This document shows positions 22,346-32,755 of a stretch of DNA of 64,000 bases, in pieces. The first letter of the stretch is position 1, and each line of letters starts with the position of its first letter. The translations under genes and the position numbers were made by a program. The notes beneath the pieces were generated by a model. The model searched no databases. It saw nothing but the letters and a program-made list of their open reading frames with translations, and was not told the origin of the DNA. This stretch comes from Bombardia bombarda (lineage: Eukaryota > Ascomycota > Sordariomycetes > Sordariales > Lasiosphaeriaceae): NCBI GenBank assembly GCA_030512295.1, contig JAULSR010000003.1, positions 1,488,001 to 1,552,000 of the forward strand, written 5' to 3'.

Positions 22346-23497
22346 TTTCGGTGGTGAATTGGAGTATGAGGTTCAATCTTGATGTTGATGCCTCAGAATA
22401 CAGATGTGAGGAAAAGGAGAAGGAGTTGAAGAAACCACCCAGGGACTTTGTGCGACTACACGAGGTCAAACTGAAATCCATTCTGTGACTAACTAACTAT
22501 TGATTGCAGACTTAGTACCTGTCCTCCCAGAACTGTCATAATTTGGTTCTATCTAGGCACAGATATCGGCCGTGCCAGCCTATCTCACCGATGCAAATGG
22601 GTCGATTACAGTATGCACGTCGGTATATCACAATCCTCACAGATAATCACAGGACCTACGCACCGAGTCCCCGAGTGATACACAACTTCTCCGTGCGTGC
22701 AGAATCTTATGCAACGACAAGAGTCTCATTACTACTCTAGGTAAACTTGCGGATCCTGGCCATTATTTACTCAAGCTCATACGTCAACTGCGTTGACTAA
22801 GAACAAAATTTTGCCCCCAATTCGAAATAGGAGGTCGCACAGATAGTCAAGTAGCATCTCAGAGGATTCATAATCACTCTTTGAATGTTACACGTAAGGT
22901 AGAGATTCTGCAACTAAACGCTCCTCTCGCATTCGGGAGCGTAACTGAGCGAATTGCGATGGTCTAACTGAACATGCAATGCGGGATTGTGGGATCTTGG
23001 TACTACCTAGATCCATTCATGTCGGCCCTACCAGGCCTCGAACGTCAAGAGAGATCCATACAATAATATCGGTGGTTTTTACTCACAAGAAAAAAGCAGA
23101 ACCTCGCATGAATACTCCTAAGCTTGTGCTTCAACGTGCAGTTGCCTGGTTGAGTAGGTGACATCAAGTCTGGGTGTACTCTAGACCGTGCGGCATGTGC
23201 AATCAATGTGCATTGTTTGGTCACTCTATTCACTGTTGAGTCCTTTGCCGAGTCTTTTGTGTGTTTATGCCGCGTACATTCACCGTCTTAGGCTCAACCA
23301 AGAAACAACAAACATGCTCGTCCATTGGATGGCAGAAGTATAACATGCACCAAGATATCCCCTACCAAACCTCCTCTTGGCATCTTGGCCCCAACAACAA
23401 CTCTTATATAGACCCTCAAGCCTTTTTCAGGGGGTATAGATCCCCTCGTGTCCATCACCCCGTCTCAACAGTACATCAAGCACCAACAACCATCAAG
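22346..23497. other. Divergent promoter between UstYa gene and repeat precursor
   Basis: 1.15 kb, no supported gene. The precursor side carries a TATA-like element (listed separately). Both genes read outward from here, suggesting co-regulation. Confidence 0.6.
23405..23410 (+). promoter_or_regulatory. TATA-like element of the repeat-precursor gene
   Basis: TATATA within CTCTTATATAGACC, 88 bases upstream of the ATG at 23498. Position and context fit a strong, inducible promoter; inferred from sequence only. Confidence 0.5.
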
Positions 23498-24346
23498 ATG
23501 CAGCTCGTTTCCACCCTCATCGTGGCCTGCATGCTGGGCAGTTCCATATCTGCACCAGTTGGTATGTTCATTTTCCCGTATTACCTCACATTTCTCTCTC
23601 TGAAAGCTAACCGCCACTACAATTACTACCACTACATAGGCTCTAAAAGATGTGTGCCCAACCGCAACGGCGTCACATGCTTTCCACCTCTCCGTGACGG
23701 CGGTGTCGATTTCTCTGCTAGGATGGAGATGAAGAAGAAGAGAGAAGCCCAGACTACGGCACCTCCTATCGTGGACGGCGGGATTGACATTTCCGCTGGG
23801 AAGGAGAAGAGAGGCGGCGCCTCAGTCGGTATGTTTTGTTCTGTGCTTCGTTTCTTTGCACGTGGCCAAAGATACCACGCGGGAATTAATGGTAGATGCT
23901 AATAATCAGGCATAGAAATCACCCATGCTGTGACCAAGAGATGTCTTCCAGGTCGGGCATGCGATCCACCTCTCCATGACGGGGGCGTTGATTTTACCGC
24001 TGGGAAGAAGAGAGGAGAAAACCTTGTGCAAGCGTCGCCTCCTATCGTGGATGGGGGTGTTGACTTCTCGGTTGAGAAGAGGGAAAGAATCCAGGCCGTG
24101 GATCCACCTCTCCATGATGGGGGCGTTGACTTCTCGGCTGAGAAGAGAGATAAGATCCAGGCGTCACCGCCTATCGTGGACGGGGGCGTTGACTTCTCGG
24201 CCGAGAAGAGGGACAGGATCCAGGCGTCACCCCCTATCGTGGACGGGGGCGTTGACTTCTCTGCTGGGAAGCAAAAGAGGAAAGAATTCTTTCCGGACCC
24301 TCCTCTTAGTGACGGGGGTGTTGACTTCTCTGTCGGCAAGGTCTAG
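23498..24346 (+). CDS. Secreted Kex2-processed repeat precursor, candidate RiPP precursor
   Basis: Three exons (23498-23561, 23640-23828, 23910-24346; both introns GTATGT...AG, phase 1), 229 aa. A signal peptide (MQLVSTLIVACMLGSSISA, cut near A19) is followed by nine dibasic sites ending in KR (at residues 24-25, 55-56, 78-79, 94-95, 118-119, 141-142, 163-164, 184-185, 207-208). Eight copies of PPxxDGG(V/I)D(F/I)(S/T) lie between these sites, at 23684, 23762, 23966, 24038, 24104, 24167, 24230 and 24299. Two core types alternate, PPLHDGGVDF and PPIVDGGVDF. Two units begin with Cys after KR and carry Cys pairs. This is the architecture of dikaritin-type precursors cut by Kex2 in the Golgi, and a UstYa gene is adjacent. 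It is not an alpha-pheromone type: no WC...CW cores. Product unknown. Confidence 0.85.
23684..24334 (+). repeat. Eight-copy core-peptide repeat
   Basis: Coding repeat inside the precursor. The copies are 36-base cores (PPxxDGGxDxSx) spaced 78, 204, 72, 66, 63, 63 and 69 bases apart. The second gap is long because it includes intron 2 and a spacer unit without a core. Copies 4-7 are close to identical at the DNA level (CCTATCGTGGACGGGGGCG), suggesting recent unequal duplication. Variation is concentrated in the two residues before Asp (LR, IV, LH, IV, LH, IV, IV, LS). Confidence 0.95.
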
Positions 24347-25062
24347 GCTGGGGCTATTCGGACTAAGGGTCGCATCGGTCCTTTGTGTGGCACGGGGTCG
24401 CATCGATGGATCTACCGGGGTTGGGACTTGAGTACCACAGTATGGGGATATGAGCTACAGTTGGGGACCGTGAAGGGAAGTGGGCGAGTCATGCAGTGAT
24501 CATGTATCCGGGGTGATAGGTCGTACCTTAGTTATAGGAGGCAGGATGTTAATACTGCCTGCATATTCGGTGCTACTATGGACAGAGAGAAAAATTGAAG
24601 CGGTGAGAACCTTCTGCGTGTCTGTGCAACATTAAGTGAAGTAGGGGTAAGGGGTCTCGAGCGGGACTGCAGCACTGTTGGGGTTGCATGCGCCGCGCGT
24701 ATTCATGTTGTGGTGCGGCCCTAACAGCCGATTCGCTGTCCCCCCCTTGATACGGCAATGGTCCTTGCAGTGCCTTCACAGTTGGTATATGGTAGTTTCT
24801 GCAGGACAACACACCTACGATGGCATCCAGTCAGTCTTGTGAAGGCGCTCGGGGGTGTCAGAACCACAGATGGTTTTCTAACAAAGGCCTTTCATGTCTG
24901 GGGATGCAAAGAAGGGGATGTTGCTGGTGACACCTGACAAACTGAACAAGGTGCTCTTTGAATCTAACTAACGTTTAGTTTCAACTTACACACGATCGAC
25001 TTTTAGTTCTAAGCTACATGTACAGCATCGTCTTACAAAGCAGGAGGCTAAGTAGCATAGAG
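24347..25062. other. Intergenic region after the repeat precursor
   Basis: 716 bases, convergent between the precursor (plus) and the second rhodopsin-family gene (minus). No supported gene. Confidence 0.5.
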
Positions 25063-26360
25063 CTACGCTTGTCCCTCTCCATTAACAGGTACCTGGGTAT
25101 GTACCAGTGACACCTTAGAATGCAGATTCCGCTGTTTTTGTATCTCGATGTACCTGTTAGTCGACGCTTGTTTCGATGAGTTCTTGGTCGTTATTGTCAA
25201 CTGTCGGTTCACGTCGTCTGCGCGGAGGAACCCAGACTCCAGACTCATCAGGAACGGCTTGAGGAACGGAACACACGCCGTCATGATGCCGACGGTCTGC
25301 ACGAGTTCCATACTGATGACCTCCCGATACACGCCATATAGAAAGTCTTCATCGGTGGTAAAGAGCTGTCGGATGAAGACGATTTGGACGATGGAGGCTC
25401 CGATGGCGCTGTGGGTAGGTAGTTGTCAGTATGTGGTGGTACTGTGAAGTGTGAACGGACAATGACGGATAGACGTAGAACGAACTTACAGGAGACGAGT
25501 CCAGAAACCCCCGAGGATTGTGAAACGCTTGCCCCACGACATTTGGACTGGCAAGACAATGATGGACGGGATGACGACCAGCGCAGCGTCGGTGAGGATG
25601 TTCATGACGGCATTGTAAGTCCTAATTGCAGTCTGCAGTAAGGTCTTGTTAGATTCCATAGACCGTAACAGGGAGGTTCGAGGTTGGTACTGACAACATC
25701 GACACATTTTGATCGGTCCAGCAGGTTCCACCTGTCGGGTGCTGAGCACTGGAATGCGATGGCGAATATAGCGCTGATGCCCCATAATATAGTGATTAAA
25801 CCCGCTGCATGTATAGTGATTCGGTGTGATTTCTTGGGTGTGATGACTCGTAGGGCAATGAACACGGCCGATTTGGTGGCGACGAGGGCAAAGATGTTGA
25901 GAATCTCGGAGCCGTACAGTGCCTGTGGTGGAGCGTTGTGTTGTTAGCATCCATGGCGCTGGGACCAAGGTATGTTGCGAAAGATTGAGTTCTGACCTGG
26001 AGAGCATGGTAAACTCCATCTTGCGGGAGATCGGCAGACGATTGTCCAAGTCTTTGGCCTGCCAAGCTCAACAGCGTTGCAAACTGGGCGGTACAGAGTA
26101 TCTGGTCATGGATGGTGCTGTTGATTAGCGATGCCGATCTTCACCAGAAGTGTGGGAATAGCATCGATCTGTGTGGATTGCTGGCTTACGAGAGCGACAA
26201 GCAGGACCGCGTCACCGGCTCCAAGCTTTCGGGATAGGGCTTGTTTGGTGGCCAGCTGGGCGCCAACAGACAGCACGGAGAAGCAAAGACAGAGCCAGAT
26301 GAGGACTTGGACGACTGGCGCTGCATTGTGGCCATCCACAACCTGTCGGCCGATCGACAT
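25063..26360 (-). CDS. Second fungal rhodopsin-domain integral membrane protein
   Basis: Five exons (26360-26190, 26101-25997, 25922-25695, 25632-25490, 25408-25063), 330 aa, no frame problems. All introns are GT-AG and the phases agree. Family landmarks: the helix-1 segment VLIWLCLCFSVLSVGAQLA, the LYGSEILNIFALVATKSAV region, the Cys-bearing loop around RSKCVDV, then YNAVMNILTDAALVVIP and the helix-6/7 junction LGGFWTRLLAIGAS. The C-terminal tail is short and basic. Function is unknown; members occur near secondary-metabolite genes (SAT4-like) and among Pth11-type receptors. It sits just beyond the RiPP-like precursor. Confidence 0.88.
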
Positions 26361-27808
26361 TTCTCAATGTGTGTGTCAGAGCTCAAAGGTGTGAAGCACT
26401 GAACCAGAAGATGCGATGCGGCTGCAGTTGCTTCGGTGTCACTTCAAGTTGGGGAAGGAACTCGAGAAGCTCGCTGGAAGAGTCGGAATGGCGACCACGG
26501 GGCTGCTTAGTAGTGGAGCTGCTTCGTAGTGGAGCTGCTTCGTAGTGGAGCTCTTGTTTGGACATTCTCCAGTCATCTTTCTAGATAAACAACTTCAGGA
26601 TGTTGAGACTTATGGAGTGACAGCCCATATTAGGCAGGTAGAAAAGCAGGTGGGATTCGATGGATTTGATCACCAATATTTTGTGATGATATATCCAGGT
26701 TCGTGGTTTTTCTCATGTCGGTCTCACATTGTGGTTTTGGGATGCGAAGAAACTCGCCGACTGGAACTTAACAGTGGATAGCGACATGGACTGTTCTGTG
26801 ATTCACCTTGATCCCAGTTCGGAGATCAATACCCGGTGTAGGCCTGCAAGTTTACGGTAGGAGGTAAGCATTGCACTTTGGTCCTTGGAAACAAAATCAC
26901 GACGATTGTCGTCGCTGTCTGCTGCTTGGAAATGCTAAGCATTTGCTAAGCCTTGCCAAGCACGGTAGGCACTTCGCTTAACACTTGCGAAGCTTTTGCC
27001 AAGGGCTGCTAGGAAGCGGATAGACGGCTGCCCAAAGTCCCGACAAGCTGCGGTGGCTGTTGAGTACCACCCTGTTTTAGTACGCCACCAAGTTGCATTT
27101 GCACCCAAGCAAATGGATCCGATAGGCCACCTAAGTTTTACACGATTGTGACATTGGATGTAGCTTTGCTTCAGAGGCAGCTAACAGGAGAGAAGATACC
27201 TAACTGAAGTGACCCCGCCGAACGTGCAACGAGAGCATGTGAGATAAGGGTGGTTTGTGCTCCTGTCACGCTAAAAGGGCACGGGCCGGTGCACCTATGT
27301 GGCCCAGCATGCCGGCCTAGCCGAGTTATATGCAGTTGGCGAGGACCTTCAGCGGGCGACTTGCCGTTTCTGAGAAAACTCCTCGTCTTTTCCGCGCAAT
27401 GTTTCTGCTGCACTTTTCGTTAGGGGTCTGTCCCACGGATCCCAGCAAAAGAAACATATTAGCAGGGAGATGTGTTCCAGACCATGTGTTTTCTACCATT
27501 TTGGTATTGAAACGCCCCCTCCTTTTCGACAACACGCCACCAGTGTTAAATTGCTGGGTTGCTTTCGATGCACAGGGATGCATTGCAGAAGGAGCTTTGT
27601 GCTCAGTCCTGCAGTGATATCCATCCACGATCGCCATGTGCTCAGTCCACCAACCATCTCAATCGCCAACACGTCTTGGGTTGTAACCACCGACCTCAAC
27701 ATCTGATCAAAAAAGACATCTTCTCGTGAACTCTTGGCATTGCGGGATACAGCCACTTTTGCTTGTCTCTGCTCTTCATCGAGAGAGAGAGAGAGAGAGG
27801 GTGAGGCT
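26361..27808. other. Divergent intergenic region with small repeats
   Basis: 1.45 kb between the second rhodopsin-family gene and the permease. No supported gene. It holds a 16-base tandem repeat (listed), several degenerate TTGC(T/C/G)AAGC motifs at about 26943-27003, and a GA microsatellite at 27779-27799 just before the permease ATG. Confidence 0.55.
26502..26549 (+). repeat. 16-base tandem repeat, three copies
   Basis: Three adjacent copies of GCTGCTT(A/C)GTAGTGGA, with a partial fourth. Located 140 bases upstream of the minus-strand rhodopsin-family start. Confidence 0.85.
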
Positions 27809-29984
27809 ATGTCTGTAGGAAACATGGAACTTCACAGTCGAGCGGGGAGCGCGTCCAAAGACGCGGACGCCTCCGTTCACGATGCTGACACCGACGGGTA
27901 CACACGGGATGAAAGGGACTTGATTCGACTGGGCAAGATTCCAGTGTTGAAGGTACGACCCCTTTCATATGGAAACTATGTCGCTTGGATATTGTCACTG
28001 ATAACTCGAGAAGCGAAACTTTGGCTTCATGTCCATTCTAGGCTTTTCGTGTACTGTGCTGATTACATGGGAGGGGCTGCTCATGTTTGTACCCGTTATT
28101 AGACCTAAGAGTAACAAACTCATGTCCAAGGCATCATACGCTAACGTGAAGCAGTGTCTCAACCCAGAATCTTCTGAAGTAAAGACCTCTCTCTGTGGTC
28201 ACGCACAATAGTACTTGTGTAACCTCTTTGAGTTTAGGCATGAGCTAACTCCAACCAGCGGTGGCCCAGCAGGCGTCATCTGGGGATATTTGGTCGTATG
28301 GTTTGGCACCATCTGTACCTTTGCGGTTTTATCGGAACTCGCGTCAATGTAAGCAGCTGAACCAACTCAACCTCATAAACCATCAAGAGCTCTCACTGAC
28401 AGAAATGTTACAACAGGGCACCTACGGCAGGTGGCCAGTATCAGTAAGCAATAACAGACTTAACCCTTTTCTCAGCCTGAGTTGTTCTGTGAAGCTGACA
28501 TCAACACAGTTGGGTTTCACTGCTTGCTCCTGCAAACTCGCGCAACTTTCTGAGCTACATCACCGGTCAGTTACTCAACTCGCTCTCAGCCAGTCCTGTG
28601 GCATCTTCTAACTATAACTAACTTTCTTTTAGGATGGATGACCCTGACCGGCTGGCAAGCCGTGACAGCCTCAGCCGCGTTCCTCATCGGATCACTGCTT
28701 CAAAGTGTCATCATCCTCGCCAAGGGAGACTACACCCCCGAACCATGGCAGACGATGCTCTTCCTCTGGGCCATTCTTGCCTTTGCCGTCTTCATCAACA
28801 CAGTTGCCAGCAAAACCCTCGCCCACTTTGAAGGCTTGATCCTCGTACTGCACATCCTGGGCTTCTTTGGGATTCTGATCCCGCTGGTTTACCTCGCGCC
28901 GCACGGTGATGCCTCCATCTTTACCACTTTTGTCAACGAAGGCGGCTGGTCCACGCAGGGTCTGTCATTTATGGTGGGCCTGCCGACCTCGGTGTTTGCT
29001 CTCATCGGCGCTGACTCCGCTGTCCACGTAAGAGACCTTCTACGCCCTCCTCCACCACCGCACGCCTACATCCATTTGCTAACCGTAATGTGCTACCCAC
29101 ACAGATGTCAGAAGAGATCAAGAACGCATCCACCGTCGTCCCACACGCCATTCTGTCCAGCATCATCCTAAACGGCATCCTAGGATTCGCCATGCTCCTA
29201 GCCTACCTCTTCTGCCTCGGTAATCTCGACGACGTCCTGGCATCGCAAAGCACCCTCGGCTTCCCCTTCCTCTATGTCTTCCAAACCGGCACAGGCTCGA
29301 CCGCAGGCGCCGTCGTCATGAGCTTGATCATCGTCGTGCTCGGAATCTGCAGCACAGTTGGTGTCCTGGCATCTACCTCGCGGATGCTATGGTCTTTTGC
29401 ACGCGATCGCGGTGTTCCTTTCTGGAGGCAGTTCATCAAGGTACCCACCTACCTACTTCCTCCCTTCTCTCTCACCTAAACACAAAAAGACTAACAACCC
29501 ACCGCAGCTCGACCACCGCACCTCCATCCCCATCTACACCATCGCCCTCACCACCACCATCTCCGTCCTCCTCTCCCTCATCACCCTCGGCTCCACCGTC
29601 GCCTTCAACAACATCGTCAACCTCAGCACCGCCGGCCTCTACTCGTCCTACCTCATCAGCTGTCTGCTGCTCCTCTGGCGGCGCCTGCAGAGCGGTGGCA
29701 TCAAGCCCTACAGCTCAGACCTGTCAGTCACGCTGCGGCCCGACAGCCTGCACTGGGGGCCCTGGCGCATCCCAGGCGTGTTTGGCATTGTGAATAATGC
29801 GGTCGCGTGCGCGTATCTGGCGCTGCTGTGGTTCTGGTCGTTCTGGCCGCCGGCGACGCCGGTGACGGGGCCGGAGACGATGAACTTTAATGTGCTGACG
29901 TTTGGGGGGGTCATGTTATTTGCGGCGGTGTGGTATTTTGTGGGGGGGAGGAGGGAGTATAAGGGGCCTGTTATTGAGTTGTGA
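27809..29984 (+). CDS. Amino-acid/choline (APC superfamily) permease
   Basis: Nine exons: 27809-27952, 28014-28084, 28155-28178, 28259-28348, 28417-28443, 28510-28565, 28633-29027, 29105-29440, 29508-29984; 539 aa, all phases agree. Twelve-helix plasma-membrane transporter of the fungal GABA/choline permease group (BAT family). Signatures: GFSCTVLITWEG (helix 1), NGGPAGVIWGY, SELASMAPTAGGQYHWV, SYITGWMTLTGWQ and SEEIKNASTVVPHAI. Exons 3 (24 nt) and 5 (27 nt) are microexons; including them gives exactly the spacing expected between WEG and NGGPAG. Substrate not predictable. The start at 27809 is preferred over an in-frame ATG at 27734 that encodes an Arg/Glu-rich microsatellite. Confidence 0.9.
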
Positions 29985-30266
29985 TGTATTAAGGGTGGGG
30001 GGATGGAAGATGTGTAGGAATAGGTTGAGTGGTAAGGGTTGTGACTGTAAATTAAGCGGATGGGTGGGAGTGTAGTTCAGCTGAAACGGTTATGGAATAA
30101 CAAAGAACGATGAGTACCTAAAACCATTACTTACTCACTCACCCCTTTCTTCCCTACTAGCCTTTTTAAAATCTCTGAAGTTTCTTTACAAATAAATAAG
30201 CAACATACTAAAAAGGTTGATGCGGATAAACATGGAATCATCCCGGTACAAAAAGCTAATGAAGCT
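29985..30266. other. 3' spacer after the permease
   Basis: Spacer of under 300 bases containing the permease terminator; A/T-rich toward the tRNA-Thr gene. Confidence 0.5.
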
Positions 30267-30361
30267 TGCCTCCACACGGGATTGAACCGTGGACCTCGTC
30301 ATTTCGCAAAGTGGAATCCGATTCCTACGAGTGACGCGCTCTACCACTGAGCTATAAAGGC
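30267..30361 (-). tRNA. Intron-containing tRNA-Thr (anticodon CGT)
   Basis: 95 nt on the minus strand. Acceptor GCCTTTA pairs with TGGAGGC (two G-U pairs), discriminator A. The anticodon stem CGTCA/TGACG encloses CTCGTA, so the anticodon is CGU, reading ACG. About 23 nt of intron follow position 37, the standard place for nuclear tRNA introns. The T arm CACGG/CCGTG has loop TTCAATC. Confidence 0.9.
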
Positions 30362-30869
30362 TTGCAAAGTGGATAAACACATGTGTTGATATCCTTCAGG
30401 GCGCGCAGGCATGATCCCAACTCTCTCCAGTTCACAACTTCAGCAATTTCTCAGATCAGAGTTAGCTTTCATGAGAATGATTATGTAGTACCTCGAGGCA
30501 TTAAAATCTAGTTTTCTGAATAAAAATAGCACACAGGTTTCAAGAAAAATATATCATATAAATGGAATAGTAAAAACGAGACAACTTTTGGATCCTGGTC
30601 TGATAATAACTTCTAGCAGTTCTGGTCTAGAAGACGACAATATGGACATCTGAAGTTGGACATCTGTTCACATATTTAAAACATATGGACCATTCAAGAA
30701 ATAAACGCAGCATCTACAAACACATAGATGGAAGGCGCAAAGTCCAGTAAGCCACTCTAGCAACATGGACAGTGCCCTGGAATAATTTCACAGAACCGGA
30801 TATCATATTTGCCATTAATGTAGATAGTGCATCGGTAAAGAAGCGGTCCACAGCTAGAGAAACATTAAC
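30362..30869. other. A/T-rich intergenic region
   Basis: About 500 A/T-rich bases between tRNA-Thr and the PNKP stop codon; no gene seen. Likely 3' flanking DNA. Confidence 0.5.
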
Positions 30870-32755
30870 TCAAAGCCAATACCTTCCCCAAATATCATAC
30901 TCTTCCCTCGTCCCCCTGAATCGGAACTCGACCTCGAAGATATCTTGAAATCCTTCTTTAACTTTGGGTTCCTTGAATCTCGCTGCAAAGAAATTGAACG
31001 CAAGCTTGGGTAGCGCTTGGCGAGACTCAGGATTCATCTTAACCAAAATATCAGTTCTAAATTTCGATATATGTGGTGGAAACATGTAACCTACCGCTTT
31101 GCTCATCGACCGTACGGCATCATTATGCTCGCAGAGCCGAACCGGCGTCTTGAACCAAACACAGCGGATGGGCACCTTGTGTTTTGCAGCGAACTGTATC
31201 CACTGGGCGCGGATATCGGGGTCCGGGTTCGTGTTGTCTGAAGAAGCACAGGGTTAGGATCTTGTTCAAGCATCTTATGGCTGGCTCCCTGTAAGGGGGG
31301 AAAGATAAGGAGATTTACCAACTACCACCGAATCTCCCTCCTCCAGATAGTCAGCCGCCGCCTTGATGCACTTCTCCTTGCTGTGCGACCAGTCAGCATT
31401 TCATCCATAAATTGTTCAGTCCCATCGAGACATATATGCCGGAAAAAGAAAGCAACAAGACAAACCTCTTCAACGTATCCTGATTAACCCTCTTATATCC
31501 CAACTCCTTCAGATGCTTCCAAAAGAATGTACTCTTCCCCGCCCCGGGCGACCCAACAAACAACACTACCTCCTTATCGTTTTTCTTCCCAAACCTGATC
31601 TCATCTTCCTCCTCCACAGGGAACGGAAAGTCCTTCAAATCAAAATCCCTCTGCCACACCCTCGGCTCCTCCCCGAGAAAAAACTCCTCCGGCGTCTGGT
31701 ATTTGATCCCAATATTCTCAGCCAGGTTCCGGTCCGAACAGCTAAAGTCCTTGGGCGCGTGGCTAGAGCTACTGCCAGTGATTGTTCGCCCGCCTGCGTC
31801 ACCCACGAATATGCTATGTTCCCTATCGATGTCCTCTTCGGCTAGGTCGTAGTCGTCCTTCAGCTCGGACCACATGCCCATCCGTGGCTTGCGGAATATG
31901 TCCTTGCCTGTCGCGGCGTAGAGGGTTATAGGGATGTTGAGTTGGTTGAGGACGGTACTGCATTTCTGCTTGAAGGAGGGGAGGCGGGCGGAGATGGATT
32001 TCGGGGCTTTGGATTTCGGGTCGGGGTGTAGGGTGAGGCCGCCTTGGTTGGTGAAGATTGTGACGAGGTATCTGGTTGGGTGGTGTCAGATGATACGTTG
32101 GAGGGGGTGGAGGGGGGTGGACGGGGGTGAGGTTGGAGGCGGCAAGGGGGCGAGGTGGAGGGAGGAAGGAGGATTGACTTGCCCTTCATCGTTGTAGAGC
32201 TGCCTCAGGCGGTCGGAGACAGAATGGTGCCACCACTTCCAGTCAACTGCGTCGCCGGCATGCACCTTTCCCGAGGCGCTGGTGATGAGTGTTGAGTCCT
32301 ACGGTTCGAGAGGGAATGTCAGTATCTGTGGGGGAGAATGACAGGTCGCGCGCAGACGACATACAAGGTCAAACGCTGCTATTTTGCGCCTCTTGACTGG
32401 AGGCCGAGCTGTGACGGTTTGATCTGCCTCCTCGGGGGTATATTTAGCGACGAGGAGGGTGGCAGGCGTATCGTCGTTGGGGCTTCTCTCAGTCCATGTC
32501 GTGCGGTCTTTGGGTTTCTGGGAGGTGGGGGTGAAGAAACTCGCGACGGCGGATTCTGCAGACGCGGATTGTTAGCACGTTTGACGTGTGTCAAAACATT
32601 GAGGAGCTTTGTACCGTACTTGAAATGGCGCTCTGGGCCTTGCGCTTTAACGGTGGGGGGGAAATGGAGCGGTCAGGATTATCGGTTGGTCGCCTTTTAT
32701 TTGTGCCCTTCGCGGACGCTGCTAGGGACGTTGCGGATTGTTTCGCAGGCGCCAT
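30870..32755 (-). CDS. pnk1: Bifunctional polynucleotide phosphatase/kinase (PNKP)
   Basis: Seven exons (32755-32620, 32555-32365, 32298-32183, 32071-31466, 31380-31319, 31237-31095, 31037-30870), 473 aa. Nuclear DNA-repair enzyme that removes 3'-phosphate and phosphorylates 5'-OH ends. A basic nuclear-type N-terminus (NKRRP, PLKRK) and a SFFTPTS segment precede the HAD phosphatase motif FDLDSTL (Asp108, Asp110), FTNQGGLT and IFVGDAGGR. The kinase domain has the P-loop GSPGAGKST near residue 320 and DNTNPDP, ending EEYDIWGRYWL. Intron 3 (32182-32072) uses a GC-AG pair (donor GCAAGT), required by the reading frame into YLVTIFTNQGG. No missing catalytic residue. Confidence 0.93.

Noticed and set aside
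23899..24339. 146-codon open frame antisense to the repeat precursor, itself repetitive
   Set aside because: It mirrors the coding repeats. It has no signal peptide and no intron support, while the sense strand has a TATA element, signal peptide, phased introns and dibasic sites.
23498..24346. Repeat precursor as an alpha-type mating pheromone
   Set aside because: Pheromone cores carry WC...CW-type sequences repeated exactly. These cores have a PPxxDGG pattern, lack Trp and sit beside a UstYa gene.
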